Shown here: piece by piece, positions 1-5,036 of the stretch
Layout of the letters: every line of letters begins with the position of its first letter
Numbering within the stretch: the stretch's first letter is position 1
Origin: Clostridia bacterium
Lineage (GTDB): Bacteria > Bacillota > Clostridia > Oscillospirales > CAG-272
Length of the DNA stretch: 5,036 nucleotides
Assembly (NCBI GenBank): GCA_017958845.1
Contig: JAGDBW010000077.1
Coordinates: forward strand, 1-5,036
Direction of reading: 5' to 3'
The notes under the pieces: model-generated
Seen by the model: only the letters and a program-made list of their open reading frames with translations
What the model was told of the DNA's origin: nothing
Databases searched by the model: none
Position numbers and translations under genes: made by a program

Positions 1-119
1 GCCCCCGCCCGCGCCGCCGCGATAGCGGCGCAGGAGCCGGCCGGCCCTCCGCCGACCACCACCACGTCGTATTCACCCGCCACGGGCGTCTCGAGAGTCT
101 CCCGGATCGTCCTTTGCAT
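1..119 (-). CDS. FAD-dependent oxidoreductase, N-terminal fragment (runs off the left edge)
   Basis: Only the first 39 codons are in the window. The protein begins MQRTIRETLETPVAGEYDVV and continues directly into a dinucleotide-binding Rossmann motif: a beta strand of four valines, then GGGPAGS, then an Ala-rich helix (about residues 18-38). This GxGxxG/A fingerprint, preceded by the YDVVVVGGG strand, is typical of flavoproteins that bind FAD through an N-terminal Rossmann fold. The substrate cannot be told from this piece. The ATG at 119-117 is supported by an AGAGGA ribosome binding site six bases upstream (126-131 on the plus strand) and by the short lead-in before the FAD motif. It lies downstream of the pot operon on the same strand but is separated from it by a strong terminator, so it is probably transcribed separately; I see no convincing -35/-10 pair in the GC-rich gap. 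The fold call is secure, but the specific family (for example the broad FAD_oxidored group or a fumarate-reductase-like protein) is open. Confidence 0.85.
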   Translation of the reverse strand, partial: MQRTIRETLETPVAGEYDVVVVGGGPAGSCAAIAAARAG

Positions 120-168
120 ATCCTGTCCTCTCCCGCGGGGGCCTCCCGGCCGCCCGCCTTTTTGTTTT

Positions 169-276
169 GCGGCCCTCGCGGAGCCGCGCACTTTCATTTT
201 CATTTTGCGGCCGTCGCCGTCTCGGTGCCGCGCGTTTTCTTTTGCGTTTGGCGGCCGCTGTTCGCCGCCTGTTTTT
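169..276. repeat. Cluster of three GC-rich palindromes with T-rich spacers
   Basis: Three imperfect copies of the pattern GCGGCC, short GC-rich loop, GCCGC follow one another at 169-187, 207-231 and 250-269, spaced about 38 and 44 bases apart. The third has a perfect 6-bp stem (GGCGGC 250-255 with GCCGCC 264-269) and an 8-nt loop, followed on the plus strand by TGTTTTT. The second is followed by GCGTTTTCTTTT. Each is preceded on the plus strand by a T-rich stretch. On the plus strand the third could act as a weak terminator, but no plus-strand gene in the window would need one. The cluster fills most of the gap between the pot terminator and the oxidoreductase gene. Its function is unknown, and it may be chance in GC-rich non-coding DNA. 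Confidence 0.4.
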
Positions 277-294
277 CGGATCGTCCCGACCGAG

Positions 295-327
295 AAAAAA
301 CGGCACGCGCCGGATAGGCGCGTGCCG
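295..327 (-). terminator. Intrinsic terminator of the potABCD operon
   Basis: On the minus strand an 11-bp perfect stem (CGGCACGCGCC pairing with GGCGCGTGCCG, plus-strand arms 301-311 and 317-327) encloses a 5-nt loop and is followed at once by six T residues (295-300), then CT. It starts six bases after the potD stop codon. Stem quality, T-run and position make it a textbook Rho-independent terminator acting on minus-strand transcripts. On the plus strand no T-run follows, so it is not obviously bidirectional. Confidence 0.95.
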
Positions 328-333
328 ACAGCG

Positions 334-1635
334 TCAGGCGACCGCCGCTTTTTTGCTGCGCCGGGTCCTCATCCACAAAAAAAGCTTTCGTCCGTAATAG
401 ACGACGTAGGCGACGATGCCCGCGCCGACCAGACCGAGAAAGATGATGGTCCCGTAGTTGGTGACCCCCTCGGTGTCGTCGATGCTCAGCTTCAGCCACT
501 TGTCCTGCATCATCTGCAGCGTTTCCTCGCTGAGATTGTAGTATTCCTGCATCCGCGACGGGTCGTCCCGATAGCTCTGCGGCAGCACGTACAGGATCTC
601 ATACCCCGGCGTGCCCTCCGCGTGGTCATAGTCCTCGTGGTCGATCACGGCCAGGTTGGGGGAGGCGTAGGAGATGTAGTTGGCGTTCTGCGTCGCGATC
701 TCCGGATCGAGCATAAAGTCAATAAAGAGATGCGCCGCCCCCACGTTCTGCGCCGAGGCCGGGATGCACATCGCGTCGACAAAGACGTTGGTCCCCTCGT
801 CCGGGTAGAAAAAGGCGAGATCGGGGTTGACGTTCATCATGGTGATGCAGTCCCCCGCGTAGTAGGCGGCCACGGCGGCGGAGCCGTTCTCCATTTTATT
901 GAAGACCTCGTCCATCAGATAGATGCAGTTGGTCTTTTGTCTTTGCAGATGCTTCAGCGCCGCTTCCCAGTCCGCCTCGCTCTCCGTGTTGACGTCGAGC
1001 CCCAGGTCGATCATCGCCACGCCAAAGGCGTCGCGCGGGTTATTAAAGTTGATGATCTGCCCTTCCTCAAACTGCTCGTTCCACAGCAGATCCCAGGAGT
1101 GCTCCGGCTCATACAGCACGTCGTCGGTCGGGTCGCCCAGCACCTCGTCCACCAGACGGGTGTTGTAGACGATCCCGATCATCCCCACCGCGTAGGGGAT
1201 CGAGTAGGCGTCGGCGGGGTCATAGTGCCGGCCCAGATACTGCGGGTCGATCAGATCATAATGGGAGACTTTGTCTTTTTGCAGCGGCTGGAGCAGGTTT
1301 TCCGCGATCAGCCGCTCGATCATATAGTCGGAGGGGATGCACACGTCGTAGACCGCGCCGTTCTTGAGCTGCGCGTACAGTTCTTCGTTGGTCTCAAAGT
1401 AGTCGTACTTGACCGTGATCCCGTACGTCTCCTCAAAGCGCTTGACCACGTCCAGCGACCCCTCGCTGCCGTCCGAGATATACTCGCCCCAGTTGTACAC
1501 GTACAGGGTCGAGCCGGCATATTCGGTGGGCACAAACTCCACCTTTTCCTTGTCTGCGCAGGAGACGAGCGGCAGGCACGCCGCGACCGTCAGCACCGCC
1601 AGGACAAAAAAGGCGAGACACACACGTCTTTTCAT
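334..1635 (-). CDS. potD: Spermidine/putrescine ABC transporter substrate-binding protein PotD, with extra C-terminal membrane anchor
   Basis: This 433-residue protein captures polyamines outside the membrane and delivers them to PotBC. It starts with a basic N-region (MKRR) and a hydrophobic core. Two possible lipobox cysteines follow, Cys26 (LVSC) and Cys20 (VAAC), so it is probably a lipoprotein. The mature domain (about 40-385) is a type II periplasmic-binding fold. It has NWGEY (48-52), PSDYM (101-105), the YSIPY segment (144-148), FYPDEG (276-281) and FVDAMCIP (285-292), all at family-conserved places. From memory, E. coli PotD is about 348 residues; the excess here includes a C-terminal hydrophobic helix (about 396-415) and a basic tail (RKLFLWMRTRRSKK), which predict a second membrane anchor. 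The ATG at 1635 is chosen because it gives the signal peptide and has GGAGG nine bases upstream; the reading frame stays open upstream, but there it only shadows potC. It overlaps the potC stop as ATGA, suggesting translational coupling. Polyamine specificity (spermidine or putrescine) is not settled by the sequence. Confidence 0.95.
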   Translation of the reverse strand: MKRRVCLAFFVLAVLTVAACLPLVSCADKEKVEFVPTEYAGSTLYVYNWGEYISDGSEGSLDVVKRFEETYGITVKYDYFETNEELYAQLKNGAVYDVCIPSDYMIERLIAENLLQPLQKDKVSHYDLIDPQYLGRHYDPADAYSIPYAVGMIGIVYNTRLVDEVLGDPTDDVLYEPEHSWDLLWNEQFEEGQIINFNNPRDAFGVAMIDLGLDVNTESEADWEAALKHLQRQKTNCIYLMDEVFNKMENGSAAVAAYYAGDCITMMNVNPDLAFFYPDEGTNVFVDAMCIPASAQNVGAAHLFIDFMLDPEIATQNANYISYASPNLAVIDHEDYDHAEGTPGYEILYVLPQSYRDDPSRMQEYYNLSEETLQMMQDKWLKLSIDDTEGVTNYGTIIFLGLVGAGIVAYVVYYGRKLFLWMRTRRSKKAAVA

Positions 1636-2522
1636 ACTTCGCCCCCTCCCTGCGCCTCGCGCCCGGCCGCCCGCTGCGCCCGTTTCTGCCGCCGCATCTG
1701 CGCTTCCCGCGCTTTTCCCTTGGCCGTGAGCGGGTCGCGCTTGGCCTCCATTTTCGCCTGCACAAAGTTGGAGAGCAGCATCAGCACCAAAATGGTCAGA
1801 AAGATCAGAGTCGAGAGGGCGTACATATCCGGCTTGACCTTCTTTTTGGTCATGGCGTAGATGTAGGTCGGCAGGGTATAAAAGCCCTCGCCCTTGGTAA
1901 ACTGCGTGATGATAAAGTCGTCCAGCGAAAGCGTAAAGGCCATCAGCCACCCCGACAGCACCCCGGGCAGGATGGCCGGCAGCTCCACGAGAAAGAAGGA
2001 TTGCAGCGGCGTACATCCCAGATCGCGGGCGGCTTCGGGGAGGTTTTTGTCCATCTGACGGATCTTGGGCAAGACAGACAGCACCACGTACGGCAGGTTA
2101 AAGGTGATGTGCGCGATGAGCACGGTCACAAAGCTGCGGGTCGAGATCCCCAGCGCCGTCCCCACAAAGACAAACAGCATCAGCATCGACACGGCGGTGA
2201 CGATGTCCGGGTTCATCATGGGGATGTCGGTGACGTTCTGCAGGGTCTGACGCCAGCGGCGTTTCATGCGGCTCATGCCGACGGCGGCGGCGGTGCCGAT
2301 CACGGTCGCGATCACCGACGACAGCACGGCCAGGAGCAGGGTGTTTTTCAGCGCCTCGCCCACCTCGTCTTTGGCAAACAGCTCGCCGTACCACTTCAGA
2401 TCAAAGCCGGCAAACGCCGAGGTCGACGCCGATTTGTTAAACGAAAAGACGATCATCACCAGGATCGGCGCGTACAAAAAGATCAGCAGCAGCGCGATAT
2501 AGATGCGACGCAGCGTTTTCAT
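1632..2522 (-). CDS. potC: Spermidine/putrescine ABC transporter permease PotC
   Basis: This is the second membrane subunit of the polyamine importer, 296 residues long. Six hydrophobic segments can be read at about 6-28, 58-82, 107-125, 130-152, 183-203 and 233-254. The cytoplasmic EAA loop, which docks onto the ATPase PotA, is EAARDLGC at 163-170 and is followed by the expected LP (181-182). The motif SLDDFIITQF (199-208), characteristic of PotC-type permeases, is present. After the last helix there is a tail of about 42 residues rich in Lys, Arg, Gln and Ala (255-296), longer than in E. coli PotC, which is about 264 residues. The ATG at 2522 has GGAGGT eight bases upstream and overlaps the potB stop as ATGA. 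The stop overlaps the potD start in the same way. The tail-encoding DNA also contains the potD ribosome binding site, so its last few codons (GGGEV) may be shaped by that. Confidence 0.95.
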   Translation of the reverse strand: MKTLRRIYIALLLIFLYAPILVMIVFSFNKSASTSAFAGFDLKWYGELFAKDEVGEALKNTLLLAVLSSVIATVIGTAAAVGMSRMKRRWRQTLQNVTDIPMMNPDIVTAVSMLMLFVFVGTALGISTRSFVTVLIAHITFNLPYVVLSVLPKIRQMDKNLPEAARDLGCTPLQSFFLVELPAILPGVLSGWLMAFTLSLDDFIITQFTKGEGFYTLPTYIYAMTKKKVKPDMYALSTLIFLTILVLMLLSNFVQAKMEAKRDPLTAKGKAREAQMRRQKRAQRAAGREAQGGGEV

Positions 2523-3385
2523 ACGATCACACCTCCGTCCTTTTCACCAAACTTGTTGGTGACAAACAGACTGACCAGGATCAGCACCATGAGCACAAAC
2601 GAGAGCGCCGAGCCGATGTTGTAGGCGGCCACGTTGTGCATGGAGATCTCGGTCTCGATCACGTCGCCGATCAGTTTGACGCGGCCGTCCGAGAGGCTCT
2701 TGGAGATAAAGAACGTGCTGATCGAAGGCACAAAGACCATCGTGATGCCCGAGATCACCCCCGACAAAGAGAGCGGAAAGGTCACGCGCCCCAGCACCTG
2801 CCGGCTGTTGCAGCCCAGGTCCTGCGCGGCCTCGATGAGCCGCCGGTCGATCTTGACCAGCACCGAGTAGATGGGCAGCACCATATAGGGCAGATAGTTG
2901 TACACCATACCCAGGATAATGGCAAAGTTGGAGTTGAGAAAATGCACCGGCCCCAGATGCACCCACGCCAGCGCGTGGTTGATGACGCCGTTGGTCTCCA
3001 GCAGGATCTTGAGCGAATAGGTGCGGATCAGCAGGTTGATCCACATCGGGAGCATCAGCAGCATGATGATCTGCGGCTGATGGCGCGCCTTCATTTTCGT
3101 GATGGCGTAGGCCAGGGGATAGGCCAGCACCAGGCAGATGGCCGTCGCCACCAGAGCGTAGAGGATGGAGCGCTCCAGGATCCGCAGATAGGAGGCCGAA
3201 AAGACCTCGTTGATGTTGTAGATGGTAAAGGCGCCGTCCGCGTCGGTAAACGCGTAATAGACGACAAAGGCCATCGGCGCGAGGATAAACAGCACGCACC
3301 ACAGCGCGTGCGGCGCGGCCGCGATGGTCTGCACCACGCCGCGGCGTTTCCTGCGCGGGGCGGGCACGGTCTCAGGTCTGGTCAT
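2519..3385 (-). CDS. potB: Spermidine/putrescine ABC transporter permease PotB
   Basis: This is the first membrane subunit of the importer, 288 residues, close to the usual family length. A basic N-terminus (RRKRRG, 11-16) precedes the first helix at about 25-46. Further hydrophobic segments are at about 73-96, 105-125, 152-176, 205-228 and 255-277. The EAA loop that contacts PotA is EAAQDLGC at 185-192, followed by VTFPLSLSG (201-209). The start is set at ATG 3385: GGAGG lies nine bases upstream, and the protein then starts just before the basic segment. An ATG further upstream (3463) would add 26 low-complexity Arg/Pro/Thr residues that are only a shadow of the potA 3' end. The gene overlaps potA by 14 bases and potC by 4, so it is probably translated in a coupled way. 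No frameshift or missing key segment is seen. Confidence 0.95.
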   Translation of the reverse strand: MTRPETVPAPRRKRRGVVQTIAAAPHALWCVLFILAPMAFVVYYAFTDADGAFTIYNINEVFSASYLRILERSILYALVATAICLVLAYPLAYAITKMKARHQPQIIMLLMLPMWINLLIRTYSLKILLETNGVINHALAWVHLGPVHFLNSNFAIILGMVYNYLPYMVLPIYSVLVKIDRRLIEAAQDLGCNSRQVLGRVTFPLSLSGVISGITMVFVPSISTFFISKSLSDGRVKLIGDVIETEISMHNVAAYNIGSALSFVLMVLILVSLFVTNKFGEKDGGVIV

Positions 3386-4514
3386 CGCTCTCGGCCTCCG
3401 CCTGCGGGGTGTCCGGGTCGGACAGCTCGTCCAGCTCGTCGCTGAAAGAAGAATAGTCGCCAAACATCCCGGAAAACTCCGATTTTTTCATGATATGGAT
3501 GGCGTCCGGCTCGATATAGAGCCCGATCTCCTGACCGGGGCTGACGTAGTCGGTCGTCTGGATCATCCACTTAAAGTTGTTGATATCCACGATGATCTCC
3601 CAGTGCACGCCCTTAAAGGTCACCGAGGTCGCGATCCCGCGCAGCATCCCCCGCTCGGGCTCGACCACGTCCACGTCCTCGGGGCGGATCACCACGTCCA
3701 CCGGCTCATTCTCGCCAAAACCGCGGTCCAGACACACAAAGTCCCGACCGTCAAAGTTGACCTTCAGGTCCTCTTTCATGACGCCGTCGATGATGTTGGA
3801 CTCGCCGATAAAGTCGGCCACAAAGGCGTTTTCCGGCTCGTTGTAGATGTCGGTCGGCGTGCCGATCTGCTGGATACGGCCGCCCTCCATGACCACGATC
3901 GTGTCCGACATGGACAGGGCCTCCTCCTGATCGTGCGTCACGTAGACAAAGGTGATGCCCGTCTGCCGCTGGATGTTTTTCAGCTCATTCTGCATATCCT
4001 TGCGCAGTTTCAGGTCCAGGGCGCCCAGCGGCTCGTCGAGCAGCAGCACCCGCGGACGGTTGATCAGCGCCCGCGCGATGGCCACGCGCTGCTGCTGACC
4101 GCCCGAGAGGGTGGCGACGTTCTTGTCGCCAAAGCCGCGCAGCGACACCAGCCTCAGCATCTCATGCACCTGCTCGTCGATCTCCTCTTTGGGCACGTGG
4201 CGCAGCTTGAGCGCAAACGCGATGTTGTCAAAGACGTTCAGATGCGGAAACAGGGCGTACCGCTGAAAGACCGTGTTGACCGGCCGCTTGTAGGGGGGCA
4301 GGTCTGTCATCGGTCTGCCCTCAAAGAAGATCTCGCCTTCGTCCGGCGTCTCAAACCCGCCGATCAGCCGCAAGGTCGTCGTCTTGCCGCAGCCGGAGGG
4401 ACCGAGAAGGGTAATAAACTCCTTGTCGCGGATATACAGGTGGATGTTATTGAGCACCTGCTCCCCGTCAAAAGACTTGGACACACCCTTCAGTTCGATG
4501 AGTTTCTGGCTCAT
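3372..4514 (-). CDS. potA: Spermidine/putrescine ABC transporter ATP-binding protein PotA
   Basis: This is the cytoplasmic ATPase that powers polyamine import, 380 residues, close to the family norm. All nucleotide-binding motifs are present: Walker [10 protein letters not shown] (38-46), Q-loop Gln84 in [15 protein letters not shown] signature LSGGQQQR (136-143), Walker B VLLLDE (156-161), D-loop LGALD (163-167) and the switch His194 in YVTHDQ. A C-terminal TOBE-type regulatory domain follows, recognisable by VIRPEDV (275-281). The protein ends in an acidic tail (about 353-380) with eleven Asp/Glu and no Lys/Arg. PotA-type rather than maltose- or sulfate-type assignment rests on the operon context and the [18 protein letters not shown] segment. 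The start is ATG 4514, giving [15 protein letters not shown], the normal family beginning. A TTG at 4625 in the same frame would add 37 residues that do not resemble the family. It is the first gene of the operon, behind its own promoter and a long leader. Confidence 0.95.
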   Translation of the reverse strand: MSQKLIELKGVSKSFDGEQVLNNIHLYIRDKEFITLLGPSGCGKTTTLRLIGGFETPDEGEIFFEGRPMTDLPPYKRPVNTVFQRYALFPHLNVFDNIAFALKLRHVPKEEIDEQVHEMLRLVSLRGFGDKNVATLSGGQQQRVAIARALINRPRVLLLDEPLGALDLKLRKDMQNELKNIQRQTGITFVYVTHDQEEALSMSDTIVVMEGGRIQQIGTPTDIYNEPENAFVADFIGESNIIDGVMKEDLKVNFDGRDFVCLDRGFGENEPVDVVIRPEDVDVVEPERGMLRGIATSVTFKGVHWEIIVDINNFKWMIQTTDYVSPGQEIGLYIEPDAIHIMKKSEFSGMFGDYSSFSDELDELSDPDTPQAEAESDDQT

Positions 4515-4526
4515 GTCGCAGCACTG

Positions 4527-4532
4527 CTCCTT
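4527..4532 (-). promoter_or_regulatory. Ribosome binding site of potA, with a long spacer
   Basis: AAGGAG on the minus strand lies 12 bases before ATG 4514, longer than the 8-9 bases seen for potB, potC and potD. It sits within GGAAGGAGC and is the only clear Shine-Dalgarno candidate in front of this start. No in-frame ATG, GTG or TTG lies nearer to it, so it supports the chosen start; the long spacing may lower translation efficiency. Confidence 0.7.
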
Positions 4533-4573
4533 CCCATACAAAAATGACCCCCATCCGATGATGCTCCGTCGTC

Positions 4574-4593
4574 CGCGCGCCGCAGAGCGCACG
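4574..4593 (-). promoter_or_regulatory. GC-rich hairpin in the potA leader
   Basis: In the minus-strand transcript a 7-bp stem (CGUGCGC with GCGCGCG, including one G-U pair) closes a 6-nt loop UCUGCG. It lies about 40 nt downstream of the predicted transcription start and about 60 nt before the potA start codon. No U-run follows, so it is not an intrinsic terminator. It could be a plain leader structure or part of a regulatory fold. I do not recognise a known riboswitch class. Confidence 0.35.
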
Positions 4594-4639
4594 TCAAAAA
4601 ACCATATCGCCAAAGGCCATTTCAAATCATGATAGGAGC

Positions 4640-4668
4640 ATTATAACAAACATCCCCGTCAAATGCAA
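4640..4668 (-). promoter_or_regulatory. Sigma-A-type extended -10 promoter for potABCD
   Basis: On the minus strand a perfect TATAAT (plus-strand 4640-4645) is preceded by TGT, forming an extended -10 element (TGTTATAAT). A weak -35 candidate, TTGCAT (4663-4668), sits at the ideal 17-bp spacing. A better -35 look-alike, TTGACG (4657-4662), is only 11 bp away and so is too close. Transcription should start near 4633, giving a leader of about 118 nt before potA. An 8-bp palindrome ATCATGAT (4626-4633) lies at the predicted start site and could be an operator, though it may be chance. AT-rich DNA directly upstream may serve as an UP element. Confidence 0.8.
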
Positions 4669-4679
4669 TAGAAACCGCG

Positions 4680-4800
4680 AAAAAACCATTATTTTTTGCA
4701 AAAATCTCCAAACAGCCGGATTTATCCGCAACGAACCCGGTTTTTTTGTTGAAAATCTCAAAAAATCGTCGAAATCCTCCAAAAACCTCCCAAATCCTCT
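4680..4800. promoter_or_regulatory. AT-rich, helically phased A-tract region upstream of the pot promoter
   Basis: This stretch contrasts with the GC-rich surroundings. Runs of A or T on the plus strand at 4741-4747, 4752-4755, 4760-4765, 4772-4774, 4781-4785 and 4792-4794 have centres about 9-10.5 bases apart, close to one helical turn, which predicts intrinsic bending. A second group lies nearer the promoter at 4680-4685, 4692-4697, 4700-4704 and 4710-4712. Related words recur: AAAATCTC at 4701 and 4752, AAATCCTC at 4772 and 4792 (20 bases apart), and AAAACCTC at 4782. The region has no supported gene. Together with the promoter and leader it fills the 325-base gap 4515-4839. A short CGGATTTATCCG inverted repeat (4718-4729) is present but lacks a terminator's T-run. 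Confidence 0.5.
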
Positions 4801-4839
4801 GTTCGCGTGACCGCCTCGCCCCGGTTTCCCCGCTCGCCC

Positions 4840-5036
4840 TCACCGCACCGGCTCCGCCGCCGCTTTGTCGGTGATGATGTGTTCCATAAAGAGCGAAAAG
4901 AGCAAAAAATAGGCATAACCTCCCCCTCCAAAGCACCACAGACAGACCAAAGCCGCCGTCATCCCGCCCACCAGGACGCACAGAGAGATCCCGCGCCCGA
5001 GCCGATACGCCGCGTCGGGCGGGAGCAGGCGCTCCC
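4840..5036 (-). CDS. Membrane protein of unknown function, C-terminal fragment
   Basis: The start lies beyond the right edge; 64 codons and a TGA stop (4842-4840) are visible. The visible part begins ERLLPPDAAYRLGRGISLCV, continues through a strongly hydrophobic stretch (about residues 16-37, ending LVCLWCF), a GGGG turn, a second hydrophobic aromatic-rich stretch (YAYFLLFSLFM) and a short polar end (EHIITDKAAAEPVR). This suggests two membrane-spanning or re-entrant segments with a hydrophilic C-terminus. The frame is chosen over the overlapping alternatives because it has membrane-protein composition, GC-rich third positions like the pot genes, and stops just where the base composition changes. 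I do not recognise a family. It is on the same strand as the pot operon but 325 bases away, with an independent pot promoter between, so a functional link is not implied. No clear terminator follows it. Confidence 0.65.
   Translation of the reverse strand, partial: ERLLPPDAAYRLGRGISLCVLVGGMTAALVCLWCFGGGGYAYFLLFSLFMEHIITDKAAAEPVR

Noticed and set aside
205..1860. A very long plus-strand open frame (551 codons) opposite potD, and similar ones at 2636-3445 and 3324-4547.
   Set aside because: They are antisense shadows of the GC-rich pot genes, rich in Arg, His, Val and Asp, and without recognisable domains. The minus-strand products show complete, conserved families.
3383..3463. An upstream start for PotB at 3463, giving 314 residues.
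   Set aside because: The extra residues are a low-complexity shadow of the potA end, and ATG 3385 has a well-spaced GGAGG site.
4594..4620. An 8-codon open frame in the potA leader (MAFGDMVF) that could be a regulatory leader peptide.
   Set aside because: It has no ribosome binding site, no run of special codons, and such short frames are expected by chance.
4718..4729. Inverted repeat CGGATTTATCCG as a terminator for the upstream membrane-protein gene.
   Set aside because: The stem is only 4-5 bp with a tiny loop, lies over 100 bases from the stop codon, and no T-run directly follows on the minus strand.
4622..4981. A 119-codon minus-strand open frame covering the AT-rich region and the end of the membrane-protein gene.
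   Set aside because: It runs through the pot promoter and the phased A-tracts, its first half is an out-of-frame shadow of the membrane-protein gene, and its composition changes abruptly in the middle. No ribosome binding site or family resemblance supports it.
5021..5036. Perfect inverted repeat GGGAGC-AGGC-GCTCCC at the right edge.
   Set aside because: It lies inside the coding frame of the membrane protein and is short; chance in GC-rich coding DNA is enough to explain it.

Overview
The window is most likely a chromosomal segment of a GC-rich member of the Clostridia (Bacillota). The evidence is the clostridial style of the polyamine-binding protein (NWGEYISDGS near its N-terminus, lipobox signal peptide), strong GGAGG-type ribosome binding sites before the genes, and a classic hairpin plus T-run terminator. 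No 16S or other taxonomic marker is present, so this placement is an inference. All supported genes are on the minus strand, so the region reads from right to left.

Layout in the direction of transcription: (1) 5036-4840, the C-terminal 64 residues of an unrecognised membrane protein whose start lies outside the window. (2) 4839-4515, a 325-base non-coding stretch. It holds an AT-rich block of helically phased A-tracts with repeated AAATC(C)TC words, a good extended -10 promoter, and a leader of about 118 nt with one GC-rich hairpin. (3) 4514-334, a complete four-gene operon potA-potB-potC-potD, tightly packed with overlaps of 14, 4 and 4 bases. (4) 327-295, a perfect 11-bp intrinsic terminator six bases after the potD stop. 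(5) about 280-165, a GC-palindrome cluster with T-rich spacers. (6) 119-1, the first 39 codons of a FAD-dependent oxidoreductase that runs off the left edge.

The operon encodes a spermidine/putrescine-type ABC importer. PotD captures the polyamine outside the membrane, PotB and PotC form the channel (each has its EAA loop), and PotA hydrolyses ATP (all canonical motifs are present). Every gene is intact and the gene order is the same as in E. coli potABCD, so the system itself is well known.

The departures from the textbook system are modest. PotD has a predicted C-terminal transmembrane anchor in addition to its lipoprotein-type signal peptide. Its ligand pocket appears to carry several substitutions relative to E. 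coli PotD. PotC has a long basic C-terminal tail and PotA an acidic one. The promoter-upstream DNA is probably intrinsically curved. I do not see a wholly new system here.
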